64,000 nucleotides of DNA, from the NCBI GenBank assembly GCA_039111635.1, contig JBCAQO010000001.1, positions 434,001 to 498,000 of the forward strand, given 5' to 3'. Positions within the stretch are counted from its first letter, which is position 1, and each line of letters begins with the position of its first letter. Positions 47,875 to 62,742 of this stretch are shown here, in pieces. The position numbers were made by a program, and so were the translations under genes. The notes below the pieces were generated by a model. It ran no database searches, had not been told where the DNA came from, and saw only the letters and a list, made by a program, of their open reading frames with translations. Source of the DNA: Heterobasidion occidentale (lineage: Eukaryota > Basidiomycota > Agaricomycetes > Russulales > Bondarzewiaceae).

Positions 47875-47972
47875 GAAGATGTGGATTCGAGGTCCATTGT
47901 TCTTGCCCTGTCTGTCAAAGTTTGTGTGGCCGGCATAATGCTCACAGTCTTGTATTGCGTCGCATTCCGGAT

Positions 47973-49347
47973 CTACGTCGTGACAGCTATCCAACTGGTC
48001 CCGCAGCCAGCCCAAATACCAACCACCTCCCCAGCGTTCGCCAAAGATGGTGGTGGCCATACTTTAACAGGAAGATCAACGTCATCGAGCGTGCCGAGGC
48101 CCAGATTTCCGTGCTCGTTCCACCCCCAGCCCCACACCTCCGTCTCTCGAGGCAGTTCGGAGAGTCGGAATCTGAGAAGCAGGCGAGGACGTGCTCGCTC
48201 CCACAAGCAAAACCCTGCAAGCGCAGGCGGGGCGAAGAAGAGAAGGCGGAAATTCCACTGGTCCAATCGCAGGGAAGGGCTGCCAGACTGAGAACCTCTC
48301 GACGCAAGCGGTCGCCCTAGCTGACCCTTCGCGTGGCTGCCTGCGGACATAAGAGCTCGCTGCCCCGCCTCCTCGACGAGGACATACGTCCCGTGCCAAG
48401 TGCACCCAACAGCACGCCCGCGCGAGAGAGAGGACAGGCCCTGCACCTGCCCCTTCTTGTCTGACCCCAGCCCTGAGACGCGGCCAGAACCGCGCAGGAA
48501 CACCGAGTGCTGGTTTCCAAGCGCGACAGCAGCGACCCTGCCGGCCGCGGTCGTCATCACCGCTACCGTTGCCGTCGAGCTGAACGAGGCGAGGAGACAC
48601 CACGAAGGCGGCTGGCCGCCCAGAGGCAGACGTAACAGCGCGCCCGAGCTGACCGTGCCGAGAGGTCCCCCACCCGACGACGAGCTCCCGCGGCAGGCCA
48701 TCGTCCCGCAACACCCGCAAGCACACCACGACGTGGTGCGGCCCCGCGGCCATGTCCACCACCACGACACGTCCGTTCGAGGGGCCCACGACGGGCGCAA
48801 AATCCACGACGTGAACCGGGCTCGCCGCGCGCTCCTCCCGTGCACCCCCCCTCCCGTTCCCGCACGCTGCCCCTCCGACGCCGAGGTCGCCAAAGTCGTC
48901 GCCCCCCATGGAGAGCAGCGCGTCGTCCCGCCCCGCACGCCGAAGCACGACGAAGCTCGTCTCCCAGCACGCAGCGATCCGCGCGGGCTCGTATCCCTCC
49001 AGCCCGCGCTCCGCCAACGGCAGGCGCAGGCGCCGGAACACGGCCGACCGCGCCCCCGCCGCCTCGCGCGCGTATTCGGGGCCCAGCTGGCCCTTCGATC
49101 CGTCGCCGCACCCCCACAGCTCAGTGCGCGGCGGCGAGTCTGGCGATGCCCGGCGCGAGAGCAGGGCGAGCGTGTGGTTCCCGCCGCCTGCGACGTGGAC
49201 GAGCGACTCGGTCCCCGGAGGGAGTTCGCCAGGCGGCGATCCTGCAAACGCGCATGGGCTGAAGGTGTGGGCGTCGTCACGGTTTGTCGTCCCGAGCTGG
49301 CCTTGTGCGTTGGATCCGGCAGCGTAGAGGTGGATGTTCCGACCCAT
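47973..49347 (-). CDS. RCC1-repeat (beta-propeller) protein
   Basis: It starts MGRNIHLYAAGSNAQGQLGT at 49347. RCC1-type blades recur as paired motifs of the form (W/G)G-x-G-x2-GQLG: AAGSNAQGQLG, LWGCGDGSKGQLG, MGGDDFGDLG, VGWGTSRHGQLG, GLGSDKKGQVQG, SAGSHAKGQLG and VWGWGWNEHGNLG. About seven blades in some 430 residues match a single propeller with little else, so it is closer to stand-alone RCC1-like proteins (Ats1-like) than to the Ran exchange factor itself; that placement is tentative. No intron is apparent. The frame shifts near 48530-48545 and again around 48170-48235, both between otherwise good repeats, and indels are suspected. The stop is TAG at 47973-47975. Confidence 0.8.
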
Positions 49348-49900
49348 TTTTAATCGAAAGGCCGCCTTCGCGACTTAGCCTTGGCTGGCTGTAAGAGACC
49401 AAGACGGTCAGACCGGTCAGGACAGTCGGAGGTTGAAGGACGTTGCCAGGATAGGCCAGGATAGACTGGCCAATCAGGACGGCCCGAGCATCGCGCCGTC
49501 TTGCGATGGGGGCGACTCGGGGACACTTCCGTTAAATCATATCTCAAGGGTTCCTAGCAGACACCAGCTCGCGAGGTGCCGTATAATGTAAAACACAGCG
49601 CATTATAGTTGCTCAAAAAATGAAAATGTTCTCGTTGTGATACCAAAGTCTTCACTCGCCCAAATGCCAGCATAGGACGATCCCCGGACGTGGATCGTCG
49701 CACAGGCCTAAGATGACGTCCCCACCCGTGCCCCGTCTACATCATCGCGCCCACCACCGACATTAAACCCGCTCGCCGCCCTCATCCCTCCCACCCAAAC
49801 CCCAGCACCCAGTACTCATCCACAGCACCAGCACCAAGCACTCATCCACACGAAAACAAAAAACACAACAAATTACCCCCCACACACCGTTCCCCGCACC
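49348..49900. other. Divergent intergenic region
   Basis: About 550 bp between the RCC1-repeat gene (-) and the DUF3140 gene (+). Positions 49785-49885 on + are strikingly G-poor and rich in CAC/ACA, a likely 5' leader of the DUF3140 gene. Nothing else is recognised. Confidence 0.5.
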
Positions 49901-50998
49901 ATGAGCCCATCCGACGCCGACGTCGTCGCGACGTTCCGCGCGCGCGTGAACATGTCCGCCGACGAGCTCGCGGCGTGGCTCGACGACCCGGAGAGCGCGG
50001 ACGCGGGCACGGGCGTCGGGCTCGACAGCGGGCGGCGCATCCTCGCGATCCTGCGGAAGAACCCCGCGGGGGACCCGGCGGGCTACGACGAGGTGCGTGC
50101 GCGCGGGCGCGGGGTCTTGCTCTCGTGCAGTTTGGGTGTTCGGATGCTGACGATTTGCGGGCGTGTTGTGTGCGCGTGCGCGTGCGGGCGGAGACAGGAA
50201 GACGTGAAGCACATGCGCAAGGTCGTTGCGTGAGTATCGCCGCCTCCACTGGTGCTCCTCTACCGACGATCCGCTAACGCCCCCGCGCCCCGCCCGGCGC
50301 ACATAGGTACCTCGCGCGCCACCTCGCGCAAGAGGGCCACCTAAAGGACACCAAAACCACCGACGAGCTCGCGCACACGAAGAGCACGATCAGGTGAGCC
50401 ATCACCGCCCCTGCCGCCGCTCACACGTCGTGCAGGAGGCTCGCTGACTCGCGCTTCATCCTGCGCAGCTTGAGGAACTGGGGACACGTGAGCAGTGCCG
50501 CGCCATTTGTGTGTCCAGCGAGCGCGTACTGACGGCGCGGTGCGCGTCTAGGACCCCGTGAAGGCGAAGATGCAAGAGGAGGGAGGCGCAGGCGAGACTG
50601 AGGAAGACGATGATGGCGGGAGCGGAAGCGCGGACGAGCCGAGTCCGTCCGGCGCAGATGAGAAGGGCGAAAACGCCGACGCCGACGCCGACGTCGCCAG
50701 ACCTGCCACACGATCGCAGGACCGAAGGAAGAGCGCGCGCGGGGCCAAGGCGGGCGTGCGCGCAGGTGCAAAGCGGAAGCGCGGGATGCCGATGACGTTG
50801 CCGAGCACGGGGGGAGCAGGGGTGGGGACAGAGACGGGAATGATGCTGATGTCCATGTCGATGATGCTGATGCTGATGCTGATGCTGATTATGATGTCGA
50901 CGACGGCAAGGGCGACGAGGAGGACGGGCCGAGGCCGGCTGTGCAGCGCAAGACGGAGGCGGGCGGGGAGAGCGTCGACGAGGAGCCCGAAGCGTGAG
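49901..50998 (+). CDS. DUF3140 domain protein with acidic C-terminal tail
   Basis: Exons 49901..50092, 50198..50229, 50307..50393, 50436..50487 and 50552..50998 keep frame through the domain. The conserved layout of DUF3140 is visible: FRARVNMSADELAAWLDDPE, then SGRRILAILRKN, EDVKHMRKVVAYLARHLAQE and SLRNWGHDPVK. Family members are found in bacteria and fungi, and the function is not established to my knowledge. After the domain comes an Asp/Glu/Gly-rich tail with a basic patch (KRKRG). The frame set by the domain exons would next read a Met/Leu run through a GATGCT repeat (about 50840-50895), then an Arg-rich end. The adjacent frame reads an Asp/Ala acidic tail ending EEPEA at TGA 50996-50998, which fits the preceding composition better. 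A one-base indel at the G6 run near 50808 would explain this. Confidence 0.75.
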
Positions 50999-53031
50999 CG
51001 GAGGCTCGGTGTCTGGAATCTGGAGCTTGCGTTTGGGCGATCGGCTTTCTGGGGACTGTGAGTTGGGAAGAGCCTGCGGTTGTACGTGTGGACGCACTCT
51101 GTCATGGATCGAGGCAAGGCAACAGTTGCATGTACAGTGTGTCGATGCAGGCAGAGGCATCATTGAAGGCCTGCTGGAACGTGTTCCGAGCGATGCGAGC
51201 GGTCAAGTAGGCTGTCCCAATCCATGCGTCGACGCAAGCCGTCTGTGTAACCAGCAACGACCGCGCATACACACCATGCAGTGCCTCGATCAGCACGCCA
51301 GCCGGCGGTCCACGTTCGACGCTAGTTGGCGAAGCATACTGTAACAATCGCATTCGGAGGCACTGTAAGTAAATACATTGTATAAGCAGCCCGTCGACCC
51401 GTCGACTAACTCAAGTTGGGAGGGCGGCGTGCGCCGTGCCATTCGGGCGAGCTGGCGGCGAGGCAGGGCAGGGCAGGGCGTCTGCGCGCTTGTTCTGGTC
51501 ATGCGGTCCTGTGTGATCTGGGTGATCTGAGTGTGTAGCATACGTACGTGGCTAAGGGGTAGGGCCGTTGCTATGGGCGCGGGCGCGTCGCGACGGGGCC
51601 TCTCGCTCGCTCGCTCGCTATGTCAGTTATTACTAGGCTGCTGGCGCGTGCTCGGCGTGGCTTCAGCCTGTGATCCGCCGCGAGGAGGTGTGTATATGTG
51701 CGCGTGCGCGCGCGCGCGCGCGCGCGATGCCCTAGGTCCTGCGCGCGCTCGGGGTGGCGGAGAGGCGGGAGGCGGGAGGCGGGAGTCGAGGCGCAGAACT
51801 GGTTCGGGAAGCCCAGGCCACAGAGCGTCTAAGATGCGAGTGCGATGTTGATAGCGAGATAGCGCGATAGCGAGATACTGTGGATGGGTGCAGTGCGTCG
51901 TCGAGGGTGCCGCGTTGGTGGAGGTCTGGTGGAAGAGGGGAGTCAGTTTTGAGGAGCTCGAGGCGCGAGGGAGGCCGTCGGGCGTAGTGCTGTCGTGGGG
52001 AGCCTGGGTCGTGGCGCTGGCGAGACGCGGTTCTTATCAGTGGGTGTGCGCGGGCGCGGGATGGAGGTGGACGTACGCAGGAGGCTGGGTATGGCTGGGG
52101 GATCATGTTCGTACGGAGGCCGGGTTGCGTGATAGGATGGTGGGTGCGGCCATGGCTCGGGGGAGGGTCGCCGGCGGCGATGCGGGACAGTGCGGGAGGC
52201 TAGAATGGATTTGGGGGCTGGTTTGTGCTGATATGAAAAGGGAAGGGAGGCAGGATGGAAGCCGGACCTGGGTATCTGACGAACAGATAGAGATGGCGGG
52301 TGGCAGGAGGCGCCGGTCAGGGCGCGGCAAACGGCGGGTCTGGACCGCGCTCTGTGTGGTGGTGGTGGTGAGCGATGGGCGTACGATGGCGGCGAATGGG
52401 GGGACGATGCGAGGGTGGAGGCAAGCGACGCGGCGTGAAACGGTAGAGACGGCGGCGGGGGACGCTTACGTCTACGGAAGGGGATTGGCGCCCTCGTGGG
52501 AGGGTGGTGCGGTATAATAAAGCTATTGTGTCGCAGACGAGAGCAGAAAACGGCGGACGACAGTAGCTACTGGACGTGATTTTATCTGCAGGCCATCGAC
52601 ATCAGGATCAGGATCAGCAGCGTCGGGGAGTGTGAGCGGACAGCTTGGACGCCTCGAGGCAGGCTGGAGGCCAACGGGAACTTGGACTCGTGGCTTTCAC
52701 GCTCTCCGCCTCGCTTCACTTCCAAACGGTCACCATCGCTCGCTCTCTTTCGCCTGAACCCTCGCTTGCTCCCTCTCTTCTTTTCTCCACCTCCCGCTCC
52801 CCGTCATCCCCCGCTCCGAGTCCACAGCCTCGAGGCCCACCCCTCCGTCGTCCCTCCGTCTGCCGAGCCGCAGCCGACCCCCGCTAGCGTCCCAAGGACG
52901 CCCCAGCAACATACACCCTTGATTCATTTCCGAGCCTGCGTCCAGCATACGCACACAGACACACTCCCATCTTTTCTTCATCTTCATACCCCCCCATACC
53001 CCGTCCGTCCTCGCCAGAGACGTTCACACAC
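50999..53031. other. Long intergenic region upstream of the AGC kinase
   Basis: 2.0 kb. It contains an alternating purine-pyrimidine tract (51690-51728, listed separately). The region 52720-53031 is strongly C/T-rich and probably the kinase 5' leader. An open stretch at 51888-52517 has compositional bias but no domain or splice signature, so I do not call it. No RNA gene is recognised. Confidence 0.4.
51690..51728. repeat. Alternating purine-pyrimidine tract with (CG)n
   Basis: TGTATATGTGCGCG followed by about nine CG dinucleotides, giving nearly 38 bases of strict purine-pyrimidine alternation. Such DNA favours the left-handed Z form under supercoiling. Confidence 0.8.
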
Positions 53032-57589
<4,558 letters not shown>

Positions 57590-58140
57590 TTTCACGTTTC
57601 TCGTCGCCGTCTCTGTTCGCGCGCCGCTGGCGCATATACACACCCACCTTGATCCGTTATGCATTGTTTCTCTCTCTCTCTCTCGTCTTCTTTTCGTTTT
57701 CTTCACCCTCACTCGCACTCGCGCTTATATATATCCCACATACTGATCCGCCGACCCATCCGCACCCTCGTTTGCTTTCGTTCTCGCACCTCGCCGATCC
57801 GCCGCGCGACATCGAGTGGACTCTGCCGTCCGGTTACAAGTTCCTCTCTTCTCTTCTTTTTTCTTTTCTCTCTCTCTTTTTCCATCTTTTTTTTGTCCTC
57901 TTTCTTTCTTTTCGTTCTTTATATACTTACGGTCTGCCCCTCGTCATCGCTGTTTCACATAGTAATCACCGCAACGCTCCTTCCTTCGTTCCCAGTTGGT
58001 TTTTGTCCTCGAGAAGCTGCCGTCTAGAAGTCCTCAACTAATGAAATTATCTGTTGAACCATGCACATCCGTCCGCTCTCCGAACTGCGTGTGAACGAGC
58101 AAGGGGTGAGTCGTCTGCGCGCCCGGATGACATCAGCAGC
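57590..58140. other. Intergenic region, strongly pyrimidine-rich
   Basis: About 550 bp between two + genes. TCTC and CTTT runs dominate 57660-57930 on the + strand, as in many basidiomycete core promoters and leaders. No gene is supported here. Confidence 0.5.
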
Positions 58141-58785
58141 ATGGAACGGGGCCCTCTTCCGCCGACGTTCACGAGTGTCTACCGCCTCTTCCTCAGGGCG
58201 TCCTCCGCCGCCGTCCTCCACCACAAGGTCGCCGCCCGCCACCTGCGCCTGCTGTGGCGCCCCACCTTCCGCGACGCCGCCCGCGTCATCCGCAGCCTCC
58301 AGGACCCCGCGCTCGGCACCAACGAGCGCGCGCGCTGCGAGCGGTGGCTGGCGCGCTGGGACACCACCGGTCAGTCCTTCCGCTCGCGCGCACTCTCGTC
58401 CGGGTGCTTATTGCTCGCGTGCCCAGTCGACGACACCCTCGCGCTGCTGTACAGCTCCGCGCGCTCGCGCGGCCTCGCGCACCGGCTCACGCGCAACCTC
58501 TCCTTCACGGCGCACGACTTCCGCGGGTGGCACGACCGGCGGCTGAACAAGCCCGCGCCCGCGTGGAACCCGCACGCGGACAAATTCGCCGCCCGCAAAG
58601 GCGCGCCCGCGCCCGCGGCCCAGACAGCCTTGGCGACTGCGCGCGCGGCGGCGCGGGACAGGAGGCGCGACGAGGCGGCGCGCGGCGGGGTGGAGTGGAG
58701 CGCGCTTGCGGAGGTCGCGAGGATGGCGGAGGGCTCGGCTGGGATCTCGCTGGGGCGGCTGGAGTTCCTCAGGAGAAGGGCGTAG
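58141..58785 (+). CDS. Small DUF1763/LYR-like protein
   Basis: Exons 58141..58369 and 58427..58785 give 195 aa; the 57-nt intron (GTCAGT donor, CCCAG acceptor) is open in frame. The start is MERGPLPPTFTSVYRLFLRA. The segment YRLFLRASSAAVLHHKVAAR with LRLLWRPTFRDAARV resembles the LYR-type helix start of the fungal DUF1763 family. The second exon has LYSSARSRGLAHRLTRNLSF and FRGWHDRRLNKPAPAWNP, then an Ala/Arg-rich helical tail. LYR-type proteins usually act in mitochondria with acyl carrier protein. No clear presequence is seen, so this is only an inference from the motif. An alternative upstream start at 58061 with a further intron is possible. Confidence 0.6.
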   Translation: MERGPLPPTFTSVYRLFLRASSAAVLHHKVAARHLRLLWRPTFRDAARVIRSLQDPALGTNERARCERWLARWDTTGQSFRSRALSSGCLLLACPVDDTLALLYSSARSRGLAHRLTRNLSFTAHDFRGWHDRRLNKPAPAWNPHADKFAARKGAPAPAAQTALATARAAARDRRRDEAARGGVEWSALAEVARMAEGSAGISLGRLEFLRRRA

Positions 58786-59108
58786 CGCGATGTTTGTGCG
58801 CTGCAGGCGGCAGGCCTAGTAGTGTACATCACGGTGCTTGACGAGCAAGGGTTTTGATCGTGTCGCGGGCGTATTTCATTGCTCGCCTGCACATATGTGC
58901 GCAGGAGTGGGTCCATGGTGATCGCTGTTTTTCTATGTCTACGCCGTAGTCCCCATAAGCAACGTTCGGGGTGCACACCCAACAGTATTAGCCACGGGCT
59001 TTAGCATGTGTAGCCTGATGAAAAGTAGCCAAAAAAACCTGGGCAGATAAGAGCAAACGCAAACGCAGCAGAGCATGCAAGAAAATAAAAGAAGGTAAAA
59101 ATAAAAAA
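58786..59108. other. Intergenic region between convergent genes
   Basis: About 320 bp of 3' UTR sequence for the DUF1763-like gene (+) and the GRAM-VASt gene (-). A-rich at 59030-59108. No other feature. Confidence 0.5.
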
Positions 59109-62100
59109 TCAGTCCAAATCCACGAGGCTCTCCCTGACGAGCCGCACGCGCTCCTCGACCGACTCCAGTATCTTGTTCAGATCCGCCAGCTCCTCCCGCG
59201 GTCGGTCTTCCGCGCCAGCCGCGCAGGCACGACGGGCAGATGCCGCCCCGCCGCCCAGTCGTCCCACAGCACCTTCACGACCTCCTGCACCCAGCGCTCC
59301 CGCTCCTCCATGCGCTTCAGCTCCTTCCGCCGCCCCGCCTCCTCGCGCCGCCCGACGAGCCGGAACGTGAACAGGTTGCTCGCCACGAGCACCGCGATGA
59401 CGCAGTACAACACCGTCGTCGTGCTCGGCGCCGACACGCCCGCGAAGCTCGCGCCGCTCCAGCTCTCGCGGATGAGGTCCAGCAGCGTGCGCACCGACAT
59501 CTTCGCGACGCCGTACCCGCCCTCGAACGTGTCGTACGCCCACTGCAGCGCGCGCTGGTCGTGCGAGCGCGGCTTGCCCTCGTCGCCGCCGGCCTCGTGC
59601 GCAGGTGAGGCTGGCGTCGCGGTCGGCTCGGGCTCCGCCGCGGCGACGGCGGCCGCGGGGTCTATGCCTTCAGGGATGAACTCGGACTGGTGCTCCCGTA
59701 TATACCGGCGCGCGGCCTTGTCCAGCTCGGCGTGGTACGTCTTCTGGCCATCGATCGCCGACTTTTCGATGATGCCTGTTCACCACGATGTGACGACGTA
59801 GGGGGAAAAGCGAAGCGATCGGTTCGTTGCCCGCCGACGAAAGAGACCGAACGCGCGCACCTTTGATGAAGCTCCTCCCGGTCCACTCGACCTGCGTCGT
59901 GACGACGACCTTGGTCGACACCGCGCTCGCCCACATGATGCACGTGCGCGTCTTGACCGCGAACACGCCCCCGCTGGGCACGTCCGGGGTGCGCGTCGTC
60001 GTGATCGTGATGACATGGTCGTCAAAGTCGCAGTACACTGTCTCGTCGCGCAGCTCGCACTTCGTCGAGCGCGGGCCGATGCTCCCGTTGAGGGGCTTGA
60101 TGTACGACATGTTGCGCGTGAGGCACTTGGGCTCCGCCACCGACGGCGTCCAGTCCGAGATCTGGATGTCTGAGGTTTGTGTTTCAGTGGTGGAAATAAA
60201 TCAGCCATAAAGAGTCTCATACCCTCAAGCTTTTGATCGACTCTCATAAAGTCCTTGATGAACCCGCTGGCAAACAGGAGATTGTATATCCTCTCTGGCG
60301 TGCCAGGGAGCACGGTGTCCATCGCGACCTCGCTATAATGCTGGCCACTCTTCGAGCACGCACACTGCGTCGTCTTGTGCAGCATCACCGCTGGCCCGCC
60401 GGCCCCCTCCGGCGCGCCCCCCGGCACGCCTCTTCGATCGCGAGCGGGCCCTCGACCGACTCGTCTGTGGGGCGCGCGAGGCGCCATATGTTGTGGATCA
60501 CGTCATATACGGTGTCGCGCGCGAGGAAGGACGCGAAGGTGTACTTGGTGCGGGGCGTCGTGATCAGGATCGCGTTCGGGATCACGTACGCCGTCATCCG
60601 CTTCTCTAGCGTCTGGATATCGTAGATGGGGATGACGAGCTACGCGAGGGGAGCGAATCAGCGAGGCTGCAGGCAGGTGTGGAGCGGTGCTTACGTCTGT
60701 GACCCAACCAAAGATGTTAGCATGAAAGCAGATGTGGTTCTCGGATATATATATGCGACCCTGGATCAGGATCTCGCGCTGCAGCGCACACCCGTAATCT
60801 GTCCATTGACATGTAAGAGCCCAGCAGACGAGCACTTTGCGACAAACGCACCTTCAATGAGGTAGTCGCCCTCCGGCACGTTCGGAAACAGGTCGTGGAA
60901 GTCCGCGTTGCGCTTGTTGCTCGCGACGGCGAACCCGGTCACGGGAATGTCGTCTGCCCGCAAGTCCGCGAGGAGCTGGTCATCTTCATCGTCCAGCTCG
61001 TCGTCGTCTTCTTCGTCGCCGGATGCTCCCACCCCTCCATATACAGACATGTCGCCGTCACTCAGGTCCATGCCTGGCTGTGATAGCGAGCCGTTTCGCG
61101 AGCGAGAGTAGGAGCGCACGGACGTCGTACCGTCGTCGAGCGACGACCGCGGGCTCATACGGTGGCCACTGAGAGCGGGCGAGCGCTTCGGCACAGCTGA
61201 CGACAAAGAGCCTGAGCGGCCGTTCTGGCGACGCGGAGGAGAGGCTGAGTTCTGGGACCCCCTAGGAGGTTCGATCATGGGCATCATGCCAGGGTTGACC
61301 ATGGCAAGGCCCGACGCAGCGAGGGCCGATGCGAGACCGCTCGGTTTGCGCTTGGGAGAGCGGGGGGCGGATAACGGCGGGACAGGGGCAGGTTGTGGAG
61401 CGCCTGAGTTGTTCGTTCCGGAGCGCAGCCAGGTCCGCTTTTTGCGTGCGCTGGCTGTTGATGTGATAGATACAGAGTCCGAGTCGCGGGTGGAGTTGGA
61501 CTGTGCAGAAAGGAGTGCGGGGAAGGACTGGGTGGGGGTGACGGAGGTGGGGGAGCTGGTGGTCGGGGTGACCACGAACTCGGGGGGGATCTGGGTGGGG
61601 GACTCGACGAGGGCGCGCGGGTTGGCGTCGGTGACCGCGCGAGCGTGCTGCGCGGCAGGGTCGCCGCGGTCCTGGGTGCGCGAGGAGGATGGAGAGCGCG
61701 AGCGCGGGATGGTGGGCACGCTCATGACGCGGTCACGCAGATTGCCCGTGGACGAGGACGGCGTGAGCGTGCGCTTTGCGGGCGGGTTCCATGCATGCGT
61801 GTGCCCCGGCATGGGCGTTGGCATCCCATCATCGTAACGTGGGCTGTCCATGGACACGGAGCCTGTCGCCGTCCGTCCGTCGCTTGCATGCTCGCTTCCC
61901 CCGTAGACACTGCCTTCGCGGGTGCTCGGAAATGAACTCAGGTGGCTCTGCGGGGACGGCGGCACGACGGTGACGCTTGGCTGCGACCGCAGGGAGCTGC
62001 TGGGCGAGCCCGAGGGGCGCGCGGGTAGCGGGGGTGCGTCGACGCTTAGGCTTTGGAAAGACGGCGGCGTCGATGGCGAGGACATCGCGCGCGCGCGCTC

Positions 62101-62187
62101 GGTGTGCTCTGGCGAACCGCCTCGCGACCGGTTGTTGTTCGATCCAGCGTTCGGCTTGACGAGTTTGGTGAGGAAGTTGGGCGCCAT
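59109..62187 (-). CDS. GRAM-VASt (Lam/Ltc-type) membrane-contact-site sterol-transfer protein
   Basis: Lam/Ltc proteins sit in the ER and move sterol to apposed membranes through a StART-like VASt domain. It starts MAPNFLTKLVKPNAGSNNNR at 62187. About 400 Ser/Pro-rich disordered residues precede an acidic run and the GRAM domain (FHDLFPNVPEGDYLIEG, REILIQGRIYISENHICFHA, NIFGWVTD, VIPIYDIQTLEKRMTAYVIP). The VASt domain follows (GQHYSEVAMDTVLPGTPERI, YNLLFASGFIKDFM, TRNMSYIKPLNGSIGP, VKTRTCIMWASAVSTKVVVT). A single C-terminal membrane helix (VLYCVIAVLVASNLFTFRLV) and a coiled coil end the protein. The final frame, LNKILESVEERVRLVRESLV to TGA/TAA at 59109, is offset by one base from the helix-containing exon near 59213-59220 and probably reflects an indel. 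Another shift lies between the GRAM and VASt parts at about 60400-60420. Introns are 50-70 nt. Confidence 0.87.
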
Positions 62188-62742
62188 CGCGTGAGGATAG
62201 TAGCTCGGGATGTCGAGCAGTGTGGAATTAGTGTGGTATCGGGTCGGTCAGTCGGCGCTCAGGAATGCGGATGCTGGAGCGCAAGAGATATGGAATAAAA
62301 TAAGGGTATAGATGGCCTATCACTGGCCAACGGATCCGTCGTGAGTGTGCGGTGGAGCAGAGCAGCCGTAGATATGCGAAGCAATGAGGCTGGAATTTGA
62401 TCGTGGGCGTTGAACTTCTTCTCCAACTAGGACTTGCCTCTTCGTCACCAATAGGCCAAATTGCACTCAAGTTGGCAAGGGATTTTCGATTTATGAAGAA
62501 CAGAAAGGCAGTAGTACTCTGACATTAGGTGTTCTACAAGTAATGACAGCGTGCCATGAGAGATATGCGTAACTGTGCAAGGTACTAGGGTGATATATAG
62601 CAATGTGGGAGATAGACGAACGGGAAAAAGAGAATATATTAGCGGGTGATAGAGCAATATTCGATACAAGTATGACAAGGCTAAACAGAACACTAAGGGG
62701 ACATCAGATAATGTCAGAGGATAAACAGCGTTCGCGCGTCAA
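62188..62742. other. Intergenic region
   Basis: About 550 bp upstream of the GRAM-VASt gene and downstream of Kog1 (both on -). AT-rich relative to the genes. No feature is recognised. Confidence 0.4.

Noticed and set aside
51888..52517. 209-codon + frame in the 2-kb intergenic region
   Set aside because: Trp/Arg/Gly-rich translation with no domain, no convincing start context and no splice continuation; it looks like random open sequence in GC-rich DNA.
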